From Agelas oroides (taxonomy: Eukaryota > Porifera > Demospongiae > Agelasida > Agelasidae), in NCBI GenBank assembly GCA_949130485.1, contig OX422185.1, positions 16,929,011 to 16,993,010 of the forward strand: a DNA stretch of 64,000 nt. Reading direction: 5' to 3'. The translations under genes were made by a program, and so were the position numbers. How positions within the stretch are numbered: position 1 is the first letter of the stretch; each line of letters starts with the position of its first letter. The notes under the pieces are model-generated. The model was given only the letters and a program-made list of their open reading frames with translations. It did no database searches and had not been told where the DNA came from. Below are positions 53,640 to 62,984 of the stretch, one piece after another.

Positions 53640-54108
53640 TCCAGCCACAATGTAGTCCCAGATGTCATGGTGGTAGTCAGTTTCCATGACCTCCAGTTTG
53701 CTCTGCGGGGAGAACCACTTGCATGAGTAGGTGTCCCCCTCACACACCTGGAAGTCACCACAATTGAGGAGAGCCAAAGGTGAGGGATAAAGTAACCTTG
53801 TTCCCAGAGTTTTTAGATCTTACCCATCTCCAGTTTGATCACTTACTGTATGTGGGTGAACTGGAGGTGGAGAGTTGGGCAATGTGACTGCTGTATTTGT
53901 ATATAGTGGAACCCTCTACAGCATGGAGGCATCTGGGGTTCTGGTATTTTTCCGGTAGGCATGGTAATGTGTACTTGGGCTGTTGAGCACATTGAGGCCA
54001 TGTTTCCAGACCTCTCCCTTGCTCTACACTGGCAGGAAAGATTACTGCTGTGAGTAAAAGTGCTAATAATAATGTCCTGTCTTTGGATCTAGCAGCAGTG
54101 GAAGGCAA
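53640..54108 (-). CDS. Candidate secreted protein, two exons
   Basis: The ORF from ATG at 54108 has an N-terminal hydrophobic signal-type segment (TLLLALLLTAVIFPASV) and Cys-containing sequence (WPQCAQQPKYTLPCLPEKY), then a good donor CATACA|GTAAGT near 53850. Below it, after acceptor GACTTCCAG (near 53748), a frame reads VCEGDTYSCKWFSPQSKLEV and METDYHHDIWDYIVAGG. The two frames do not join in phase with these exact borders, so either the border or the pairing is wrong. Family not recognised. Confidence 0.35.
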
Positions 54109-54623
54109 TCTTACAAAAGAGTCGGAATTATCAAGTGAATTTTCTATAGTTCAGGCACTGGTGGGACTGATAAATCTGTCCACTTTATCGAGGTGTCTGT
54201 AAATTGGGGGTGATTTTTTCATGTTTGTATCGGCCAGTATTTGAAAATGTACACATTTGTTGGGATAAAAAGTCCAAGATTTGTGACATACTTTAAATTT
54301 GTTTTTGACATCATTTGTGACAGCTGTATCAAAAGCCAAAAAGTTGAAAAGGCTGAGAAGGAGGATAAAGTCAAGAGTTTGCAACTCCCATATGGTTTCT
54401 ATACCCGCCATCTGGATAGGATGACGTAGGCAACCCAGCAGTGAATGTGCTAAGCTGTGAAACACAGCAGCAGGGAGGTGGGCTTTTGCTAGAATGTTCA
54501 CATAGCTGATGTACACTAGCACCTAGAATGGCTTCATGTTAAGTACCTGATAAGTATATTCACTGCTGATTACCTACGTCATACTGTCCAGGTGGCGAAT
54601 TTCTATCTGACGCACCCTTTTCG

Positions 54624-55196
54624 TAGTCTCGTTCCCAGGCCTTCACGCGTTCGTCGCTTGCAGTACGAAATAATTCGCTCAGAAGGCCTGGTCCATTTCA
54701 TCACGTGATGTGTGCCGCAGCTTACGTCACGACCATTCTACTGGAATCAATGATGTCATAGATGAGCTAGAGCCCAGTTTAGCGTTGAAAGAGTCCCCCA
54801 GAGATCACAGTAATGGTTCGTGTACGAACTTACCTAAGTGCTAAAAGTTTTTGGCAGTGAAAGAGCACAAGCTGCCATGTTTAGCTGGATAGTAGACGTC
54901 TATATTCAGATACCAGTTGGTCACATCGTGTTGCTAGGTCGAACCTGATTTCGGCTCCTCGTATTATTCAGCTTGAGTTTACTATTGTAGTCTATCGTAC
55001 GCGCGTGACCTGTTTCAGATTCTTACAACTCCATTTGTGGTTATCTCTACAACCAATGCTGCACGGCGCGGCCATATCTGGTGTGACGTAAAATTACGGC
55101 TGCGGCACACATCACGTGATGAAATGGACCAGGCCTTCTGAGCGAATTATTTCGTACTGCAAGCGACGAACACGCGAAGGCCTGGGAACAAGGCTA
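54624..55196. mobile_element. TAGTCTCG foldback, 573-bp copy
   Basis: Arms of about 115 bp (TAGTCTCGTTCCCAGGCCTT ... TTCGTACTGCAAGCG ... GGTCCATTTCATCACGTGAT) with a perfect CCCTTTTCG 9-bp duplication at 54615-54623 and 55197-55205. It is inserted into another dispersed repeat: the interrupted sequence (GACGCACCC|TTTTCGAACTTAG) is found uninterrupted and inverted at 59671-59725. Interior about 340 bp, no ORF. Confidence 0.95.
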
Positions 55197-55413
55197 CCCT
55201 TTTCGAACTTAGAGTATAGCTGTATGAAATAGAGTAATCTGATTGGTCAGTAGCAGGTTTCTAAATCTCATAGACACCTGGTGAATCTCATAGTCACCTG
55301 GTACCATGGGCAATTTTATTTGAAAACAACAAGATTACATACAATAATGAAAGTTTACATACAACTGAAAATGATAGATTACATACAACAGTGCAAGAAT
55401 GCATAAACAATGT

Positions 55414-56859
55414 CTAGTTGTTGTAGTTGAGGTTAATGGTGACAGAGCCACAGTGGTTGAACTGAAATGTTCCTGGTATGGTGTTGCATTGTGTCTTTGT
55501 GAAGGCGGAAGATTGGGTTGTGAGTCCAGAGTGAGGAAACAGTGCTGGATGTTCACTTGATAGTTGAGCAGAGTCCTGTGTTGATGGTACTAGTTGTTGT
55601 TGTTCAGACCTTGGCTTTTTGCTCCTGTTTAAAATGTCCGAAATGGCAATCTGTTGCTCTTCAGAAGTACGTTTATATGGCCGTACACCATCAGTGCTTC
55701 GATGACCAGTTCGCTCCATTATCAGCTGTTCATCAGTGCCTGATGAGTAGAGGCGTGTCGCATTTGTGACCCTTAATGAGTGGTTTGTTTTAAACCCTTT
55801 TATTCCAGCCGATTTGCAGAGTCTGGAAACAGTGCCTGCCAGCTTGTTGTGTCCTAGTGGCTCTTGAGAGTACCAGCAGTGCGGAGTGGGGTTCCTCAGG
55901 GGCTGCAAGTAAAATGCATTCTTTGATGTTTTTGGTGGGCACAAGGTGGTATAGCGCTTGAACAGTGTCACGAAACACCTGCTTGGATTTTCGATGTTTG
56001 CATAGTGACGAACCACTTTTGGTTTGATTCGTCTCCCTTTCAGGCCACCTGGGTGGTTTTTTGAGAGGTCAACAGGCCGTTCTCCTTCAACCTCTATCTG
56101 GCATGGTGAAAAGCGCAGGTTTCGATGTTCATTGCCACTGCGTAGGGCAAAATACAGCCCATTCATGAACACCATTGTATCGAGCAGTGCTTGAGGGGTG
56201 TGGTCACCAAGTAGCCCTTTCTGCCATAGTAACTCCTCCTCCTCCTCGGTCAGTGGTTCAGCTTGCCTCTTTTTTGAACCTACTCCTAGGGCCTGCAGAC
56301 GCTTCATCTCGGCATCTAGTGTGGCACGGAATTCAGTGAAGTCTGAATCCTTGAAGATGTCAATAGATGGGCAGTTGTTTGCCCGCAGAAAACGCACAAT
56401 CCCACTGCAAAGGTGGTGGAGGGAGTCTGGCGGATACTTAGAACCGTCCTTTTTGCGCACTTCCAGCACGAAGTAGTTTAACCAGTGCTGGAGGTCGGAG
56501 GGGATTATATCGCTTAGAGCTGGAATCGTGTCACCACAAGTCTCTCTCCGGTAGCTCCTCCATTCGTTCCACACTCGGACACAGTAGCATGTGTCCTGCT
56601 GAGTCTTCTTTGGAATTCCCTGGCACCGCGCTTCTTGAACATCTTTTGCTGTTTTCGGTGGAGCAAATCTGCTTTGGGGGGTGGGGCTGGTAGTTGGGGC
56701 GGGATTAGGTGTTTCAGAGGCGGGGCCGGATCCGGATTGAGACTCATATTCGTCCAGCGCGCTTGAAAGCAGCTGGTCTAGGTCGAAACTGTTGTCGCTG
56801 TCTTCACTGCTTTCGCAGAACCGAAGTAGGTCGTGTTGCAGTAAGTCGCTTAGCTCCAT
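55414..56859 (-). CDS. DUF3504/Crypton-type tyrosine recombinase, intact
   Basis: 481 residues from ATG at 56857-56859 (strong GCCATGG context) to TAG at 55414. Order: acidic Ser/Asp-rich N-terminus; Pro-rich linker; an SAM-like region (WNEWRSYRRETCGDTIP ... WLNYFVLEVRKKDG); catalytic domain with FALRSGNEHRNL (first Arg), NHSLRVTNATRL (His-x-x-Arg), GHRS and the candidate nucleophile Tyr in VRPYKRTS; then a Ser/Gln-rich tail. All core residues of a tyrosine recombinase are present. The family is the one domesticated in vertebrates as ZMYM2, QRICH1 and KCTD1-type genes and derived from Crypton transposons. Single exon, no frameshift. It may be an active element or a domesticated gene. A strong hairpin lies 84 nt upstream. 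Confidence 0.88.
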   Translation of the reverse strand: MELSDLLQHDLLRFCESSEDSDNSFDLDQLLSSALDEYESQSGSGPASETPNPAPTTSPTPQSRFAPPKTAKDVQEARCQGIPKKTQQDTCYCVRVWNEWRSYRRETCGDTIPALSDIIPSDLQHWLNYFVLEVRKKDGSKYPPDSLHHLCSGIVRFLRANNCPSIDIFKDSDFTEFRATLDAEMKRLQALGVGSKKRQAEPLTEEEEELLWQKGLLGDHTPQALLDTMVFMNGLYFALRSGNEHRNLRFSPCQIEVEGERPVDLSKNHPGGLKGRRIKPKVVRHYANIENPSRCFVTLFKRYTTLCPPKTSKNAFYLQPLRNPTPHCWYSQEPLGHNKLAGTVSRLCKSAGIKGFKTNHSLRVTNATRLYSSGTDEQLIMERTGHRSTDGVRPYKRTSEEQQIAISDILNRSKKPRSEQQQLVPSTQDSAQLSSEHPALFPHSGLTTQSSAFTKTQCNTIPGTFQFNHCGSVTINLNYNN

Positions 56860-56942
56860 GGCTTGATGAGTTGATATTAATGGCCGACGTGCTTGTTTAT
56901 AAAGCAAACGGTTGCTATACTCTAAATAAGTTAGACACCTCG

Positions 56943-57056
56943 ACCAACGGGATCTACGCTATTTAGAAACCCGAGGGCCCTTAGTAGCGCCCTCGCTACG
57001 CTCGGGTCGCCACAGCCTCGGGCCCTCGGGTTTCTAAATAGCGTAGATCCCTTGGT
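56943..57056. repeat. Strong hairpin upstream of the recombinase ORF
   Basis: ACCAACGGGATCTACGCTAT TTAGAAACCCGAGGGCCC pairs with its inverse ending CCCTTGGT. The loop has CGCTACGCTCGGG. Arms about 38 bp with one mismatch. It sits between the start of the ORF and unrelated repeats, so it could be a terminal or regulatory structure of the element. Confidence 0.9.
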
Positions 57057-57168
57057 CTTGGCGCCTAACTACTATAATTATAGTCTCTGCACGAAGTTCA
57101 TGCTAACAAACTGCGCATGCGTGGATGGGTGGAGTTAACCCTTGAACTCTATACAGCTGCATATATAC

Positions 57169-57429
57169 TAGTCTATCAAGCTAGACCATCTCTCACCATC
57201 CAGAAAAGTGAGAGAGGGTCGAGCAGATGTTATTAGTTCACAGCTTGTTTAATCTGCAACCTTAAAACTGCACCAGTATTGGTCTTACATACTGAAGCCA
57301 AGGTGTTGCTACTGTCTCAAAATGGAACAGTAGGATCTGATTGGTCAGCATCTCATGCATACTAATAACATCTGCTAGATCCTCTCTCACTTTTCTGGAG
57401 GGTTAGAGAGGGTCTAGCTTGATAGACTA
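57169..57429. mobile_element. Foldback, TAGTCTATCAAGCTAGACC termini
   Basis: 261 bp. TAGTCTATCAAGCTAGACC and CCAGAAAAGTGAGAGAGG at the left are mirrored at the right (CCTCTCTCACTTTTCTGG ... GGTCTAGCTTGATAGACTA). Flanked by ATATAT on both sides. Confidence 0.85.
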
Positions 57430-58112
57430 CATATATACCAGCTAAGCCTGCCAACCTGTGAATCTTCAGCATATGTAGTAGAGCCGTCTAAAAATGCCAG
57501 CAATATAGTTAATGTTGTATCTGTGACCGTTAATACTCTTCACAATACTTATCGTGAAGTTGTATATTATTCCTATTATAATACGATTTATGCAACAGAC
57601 TAGTAGAATCATATTCTTTCAGCCACACCCTTCGCAAAGAGAGGAAGAGTCTTGTCACACTACAACTGATGAGTCGTCACTGAGGAATACAATTATTGTA
57701 CTGCACGGCTAAAGCTGTCTTTGCTATCATGTCTATGTGAATGTCAGAGTACCATCTACAAAAAGCACGATTGGTCATGGCAACATTCTGCTGTGGCAGT
57801 GACTTGATGGTTGCAGTTTGACCAGATTCTTCCCCATTTTGTGCCGGGGACGAGGCTAATCCACTATGACAAATAAATGGCATCCTTGTCTGACTTTGAA
57901 AATCAGAAAATGTCCTTGGTTGCAGTTTTTGCATAAAATGGCTCTGCAGTTGATTCACCATTCAGTCAGTCACCTGTGTTCACATCTTCAACATTAAGCA
58001 ATGACTTTAGGAGTAAGGGACAACTTTCTTGTCTAATTGTTCAATTGTGTCTCCAAGAGTCCAATAGAAAAGGACAGCAATTTGGTGTGATAATAGGAAC
58101 TTGCGCAGGTTC

Positions 58113-58722
58113 ATACCGTATAGCTAGAAAGTTTCGCAGGGTAAAATTTTCGCGGAAACTCATTCGACGAAGTTTTCGCGATTTTATTTTTCGCGGATCC
58201 ATATCAGGACTAACCCCGCCCACTTAAATGATCTGCTGCACCGCCTATATAAGGGGTGGAGTCTATCACGTGCTATGCAGGAGCGATTCGAGTAGAAATG
58301 GCGGAGTATACCTTCGAAGCAATGGTTCGTAGCTATCACGTTTACCGCGAGATATGGAGCTCCACTGTCGGAGAGAGGTTATCGAAGCCGAAAACCGTCG
58401 GGACCCTTTTGCTGTGGCAGTGGAAAGATCTGGAGTAACCGTTGGCCACGTCCCAAGAAGAATATCATATGTTCTATGTTCTTGAGACGGGGTGGTCGTA
58501 TAGACTGCGAAATAACCGGAGCTAGGCGCTATTCTGAAGACCTTCCCCAAGGAGGACTAGAGATCCCATGCAAGCTGACGCTAATGCGTGCGCATGCGAG
58601 ATCAATGACGTAATATAGATCTAATGTTGTTATTTTTCGCGGATTAAAATTTTCGCGGGCGGAGACAAATCCGCGAAATCCGCGAAAATTTTACCCCGCG
58701 AAACTTTCTAGCTATACGGTAT
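58113..58722. mobile_element. 610-bp foldback carrying a HIRAN-like gene fragment
   Basis: Ends ATACCGTATAGCTAGAAAGT TTCGC and inverse. The sub-terminal parts are rich in TTTTCGCGG / CCGCGAAAA. The interior (58260-58620) holds a promoter-proximal-looking GGGGTGGAGT segment and the coding fragment listed separately. Confidence 0.85.
58298..58612 (+). pseudogene. HIRAN-like domain ORF, two frameshifts
   Basis: Frame 1 from ATG at 58298: MAEYTFEAMVRSYHVYREIW and SSTVGERL. A frame change near 58378 leads to AENRRDPFAVAVERSG and VTVGHVPRRISYV, and another near 58470 to FLRRGGRIDCEITGARRYSE, DLPQGGLEIPCKLTL and a stop at about 58612. Together the three pieces match the order of a HIRAN-type domain (YHVYxxxW, NxxDxxAVAV, VGHVPRxIS, GGLEIPC). 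The domain is known from helicase-linked DNA-binding proteins; here it is the only coding content of a foldback element. Confidence 0.65.
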
Positions 58723-59426
58723 CAGCAAAAATAAGACATTTTTGTGGACACAATTTCATCTGGAAAAGAAATGAATGCATGCCATTAACTTTAACTTTCC
58801 ATCATCTTTTGATCACTTTGAGGATGGCCTGGGGGATTTTCCCTATCAGGAAGGTACAAGGATTCTCCACACCCCTCCTCTTCCTAGGAAGACATTGATG
58901 TCTCTCATGTGGTAAAATCTCCCAGCCTGGACTTGTATACAAAGATCTCATCACATGCAGTGATGTCATGTAACATGCAGTGATGTCATGATGTCATGTA
59001 ACATCAGGTAGACAGAATGCAGTCACACAAGGGGCGGTACTCGATCATTACAATTTATATATACTTGGGGTTGTGTTGATCAGTTCTGAGTGTACCAAAG
59101 TAGATGCATGACACTGCCTTGCAAATGTTTTACACTTCAAACAGAAATAGATTTAGAAGCTGGAAAGGTCTCAAGATTGTTCGTCGAGCAGAGCCTCCTG
59201 TGTGCCTACCGTCTGTCTACCTAATGCTACATGAAATAATCGCATGTGATGACATTTTCAGGTCTTATTCAGATAGACAAATACTGCATGGAGATAGGCT
59301 ACTTTCAAGGTCAATAGGTTGACTTGTGGTCAAACACTCAAGCTCTCGGCAGTGAAATCAAGCTGTCAAGTATCCAAATGCTCAAATTTTTAAGACCTTT
59401 ATCTTTACTGTGACCATACAAGGGGT

Positions 59427-59476
59427 GGTTTCTCAGAGTCACTGTAGGAGCTATAGCTACAGTGACTCTGAGAAAC
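59427..59476. repeat. Perfect 21-bp hairpin
   Basis: GGTTTCTCAGAGTCACTGTA G, then a short self-complementary centre (GAGCTATAG-like), then the exact complement. Confidence 0.9.
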
Positions 59477-59670
59477 CATACCTTCGCACATTAACATTGG
59501 TTGACCAACCAACTGCTTTTGTCGACCACAACACTAGTTCAGCCACAGTGGCAAACGTGAACTTCGCAATTAGTAGCTATAGGTCACCTTGCAGCTTGTG
59601 ATATTGTAGGGTTCATGAGTACAACTCCACCCATTCACGCATGCGCAGTTCTTTTCATGAACTTCAGTGC

Positions 59671-59730
59671 AGAGACTAAGTTCGAAAAGGGTGCGTCAGA
59701 TAGAAATTCGCGTCCAGGTGGTGGGTATAG
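59671..59730. repeat. Uninterrupted copy of the sequence split by the 54.6-kb foldback
   Basis: AAGTTCGAAAAGGGTGCGTC then AGATAGAAATTCGC and CCAGGTGG; inverse of 54580-54623 joined to 55197-55212. Confidence 0.85.
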
Positions 59731-59894
59731 GAATCTTGAAGTATAAAGTATAAGGGTTGCATAGCTTATTTGCTGACTTTGCAAATAGTAGACTGACCAC
59801 ATAATTAAATTCATGCAATTAGTAACTATGGCTACCAGAAGCCAAGTATGCTCTTGTAAGTATCTACCCAGTTATCCACGTACCTGGGGGAGGT

Positions 59895-59926
59895 TAGCCT
59901 CGTTCCCAGGCCTGGGAACGAGGCTA
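59895..59926. mobile_element. Minimal TAGCCTCG palindrome, 32 bp, with 8-bp duplication
   Basis: TAGCCTCGTTCCCAGG followed directly by its perfect inverse, no interior at all. GGGGAGGT flanks both sides (59887-59894, 59927-59934). Confidence 0.9.
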
Positions 59927-60243
59927 GGGGAGGTAGGGTGGACATAGATGGCTGAGCACAAGACTACACATACAATCTGAGTAATTTATGAAGCCAAGCG
60001 AGATCGAAGCCATAACAGCATTGTAATAGCTAATTAAGTACTGACTTGATAAGTAACTTTGTGGTAATGATGTTTAGTAAGTTATGCTAGGCATTTCATC
60101 GGAGTATAAATACTGTCATGCTCTGATGATCTTCGATCAATGCTATATTGGATGAGGTTGGAAGCTATGTAGTAATTAGTGGTACATGTGAGGCATGCAC
60201 ATGTAAGTACAAGAAATTAAAATGAAGAGTACAGTTTCAGCAA

Positions 60244-60418
60244 TTACTTCCTGAAAGCCCTGAGGCCATGTTGGATTTCCAGATAACTTTTATGATGTAC
60301 AGTAAGTAGCTTCATACCCAGACCACACTGGGCTGTGAAACCCACAACACTAGGTAGACCTCCAAACTGTGTCTGTTTGAGACCTCCCCTCACATGATAC
60401 AGTCCTCCAATGATGCTG
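60244..60418 (-). other. Open frame resembling a last exon
   Basis: After CCCTCTACAG on the minus strand an ORF of about 57 codons reads IIGGLYHVRGGLKQTQFGG, LPSVVGFTAQCGLGMKLLTV and HHKSYLEIQHGLRAFRK to a stop at 60244. It could be a terminal exon of the gene whose exons are at 61.3-62.6 kb, or part of a repeat. Not recognised. Confidence 0.3.
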
Positions 60419-60754
60419 TAGAGGGACTATGGGTGGTTGTGGGGCCAGCATCCTACTTGGAGATTTTCTATACATATGCGGCAGAACCAGGAGGGGGGCA
60501 CTCCCTTGAATAGATTATATGTGGACAACTGACTTTGAGATTGATTAATGCTTTACACATTTACCTTTAGACTCAATAAAACACACCATCACACACACAT
60601 ATTATGATACGCATGCACATGTACACATGTACTCAAACATGCACGTGTACATACTGTTGGGACAATGATATTCATAGACTTTATGGTAGCACTCACACAC
60701 ATACACATGCACACATACACATATACACCACACACACATGCACACACACACAGT

Positions 60755-61090
60755 GGCGTAAGTAGTAGGGGGGGCTAAGCTTTAGTAGTGCTGGTAGAAA
60801 AAATTTGCACGCGGTGAAAATTTTAAAAAACACACCCACTAATTAGTGAAAAACTCGCCTTTGGATGCGCTCTCTTCTCCAATGTGGAATTGGATACAGG
60901 CATGATTCAAAAGACGATAATCGCTTCATTTGCAAACTGTTGCTGTACAAGCTACAGACGCTCCTGTATTAATTACCCGTGGACATGCACAGCTACATAA
61001 GTACTTATCCGAGGAGGGGGGGCTAAGCCTCCCCAGTAGTTGTGAAGGGGGGGGCTACAGCCCCCCTAGCCCCCCCTATTCCTATGCCCT
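60755..61090. repeat. Inverted-end repeat, GGCGTAAGTAGTAGGGGGG ... CCCCCCTATTCCTATGCC
   Basis: Both ends carry G/C-runs next to a GGCRTA.G/CTATGCC pair, and the right part contains GGGGGGGCTACAGCCCCCC. Similar CATAGGCGTAGGAAG and TTCCTACGCCACTG ends lie at 46954 and 47486. Confidence 0.5.
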
Positions 61091-61091
61091 T

Positions 61092-61161
<70 letters not shown>

Positions 61162-61191
61162 CACACCGCATACACATACACACACATATAC

Positions 61192-61222
<31 letters not shown>

Positions 61223-61283
61223 ACACAGCACACACACACGCACACACACACACGCACACACACACACATGCACACACACACAA
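61091..61283. repeat. (CA)n microsatellite, about 190 bp
   Basis: Long CA run with occasional T or G changes; all translated CVCV or THTH ORFs over it are artefacts. Confidence 0.97.
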
Positions 61284-61306
61284 GGTATGTTGTACATGTA
61301 AGCTAC

Positions 61307-62612
61307 AATGTTATGTCTATCTGGGGCCTTGGGCTTGAGCACTTGGAGCACATCGAGGTAGACAGGTAACAGGTCAATATTGAGCAACTGGACAAGTATC
61401 TTGTGGGCCCACCAGGTCAATCTCATATCCTGTTGAGGAATGGGATAATCAGCAGTTATACAGGAGGCATGCCTCTTACTGCAATACTAAACAGCTAACG
61501 TAGACACCTGACATAGACAGGTGACTAAAGTATAGATGAAACACAAAGAAGTCATGAGCTCTAAGCCGTGATGGTTAAAGTATGTCAAAGTATCGATTCT
61601 AAGCATTTGATGTCACCAGATGTACATGGTCACCAGAAGAGGTAAGTCATGTGCACAAAATGTGAGTTGGTCAAAGGAAGCTTGCAAGTGAACCACCGTG
61701 ATGGCCTTTGTCCCCGAGTGAAAATCAACAAGGAAGGACAGGTTTAGTGAGCCTAATTATATAGCTAAGGAATGTTTATAAGTTACATGATACACAGACC
61801 TTGTCCTACCTCCTCTGCATGGTCATGATGTGTATAGATGGTTTACAAATGTCAATTAAGCATTCTACTTCTGGAGGGCAACACGTGATCAAGAGGCAGC
61901 TGTACAGCAGACCTTCCACTTTGCTTCTTTTATCCTTCGGCACTAATGGAAAGAATTCAATGTAGTGCTTCTTTGCCTGTGTTTGCACACAGCTGCACTA
62001 AACACAGACCCTGACTCTTGCTCTCTGGAAGTGAAGCCACGCCCCATGAAAACCATCTATACATGGTCATGCTTACCTACATGGTCACCTGATTTAATGC
62101 ATGTATGTGGTCATATGATAACATTCAATGGGCAATCAATATGCATGTGATGTCAAGATGCAAGGTGAACTGACGTATGACCTACCAGCCAATTAATGAA
62201 CAGTGATGATCCTTGACTTGTTAAGAAATCATGCAATTGTTGAAACTTTTTCCGTACATGCATTTGTGGCACAGTTTTACTGCAAATTAGAAGGCTTCTT
62301 CAGAGAACCACAATACGTCTTTCGCAAAGTAAATGCCTTTTTCCAAAGATGCAGAAGGCCTCGTTTATACCCACATGCATGTACTTTCCCAAGAATAAAA
62401 TTCAATTGCAGCGCAGTAGTGAAAACAGTTTCTAAAACACAGCATCATTTTTAAACATGTGTACCATATTTCTTGCATACCTCTGTATTCTTAAACAGTA
62501 CAATCTCTGTTCAATACACTCACCCAGTTGACATCCACCAGAGCTTTCCGGAACTGTCTTGCAGCTTTCTCGCTGTTCAATTGTCGCTTGATTGGTTCAT
62601 GAGAGGTCTTCA
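61307..62612 (-). CDS. Unidentified multi-exon gene, two candidate exons
   Basis: Exon about 62612-62524 (donor GTGAGT) encodes TSHEPIKRQLNSEKAARQFR and KALVDVNW. Exon 61429-61307 (acceptor CTCAACAG, donor GTAGCT) encodes DMRLTWWAHKILVQLLNIDL and LPVYLDVLQVLKPKAPDRHNI, 41 codons exactly. Both join in phase 0 and the helical, Leu-rich composition reads like an alpha-solenoid or scaffold protein. The upstream border and other exons are unclear; the frame at 60244-60418 could be a later exon. Family not recognised. Confidence 0.45.
61834..62061. repeat. About 230-bp dispersed repeat, copy 2
   Basis: Same orientation as 16328-16567 with short inverted ends; it lies in the intron between the two candidate exons above. 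Confidence 0.8.
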
Positions 62613-62984
62613 GAAGCGATGAGAAGAAACAAGTGATTCGATTGACACTAATGAGCAAAACTATTTTATACTAGTGAGAAAGAATGTCATGTTGGCATTC
62701 ATCTTCAACTGGCAAGAATGCACACAGAGTGCTTGTTTGGCTCTACATTTCGCTACCTGTTGCACTGAATAATGATCATTCATCTTCTGGCAGCAAAAGG
62801 AGAAGGAGGAAGGGAGGAAGGTAAACTTCAGTGTACTCTTACTAACTCACAAACACTCCTAGGGTGAGGATTTCTAGTCACAGATCACACCAAATGTATC
62901 TCCAATAAACCTTCTCTGCGTACCACATTCTTTCTATTCCATGCATGGTGTACCCTCATCCTACTTTGTGTTTCATCATGGTAC

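Noticed and set aside
60930..61426. His/Thr and Cys/Val repeat ORFs
   Set aside because: CA microsatellite in different frames; only the non-repeat part of the minus ORF (61307-61429) is kept as a candidate exon.
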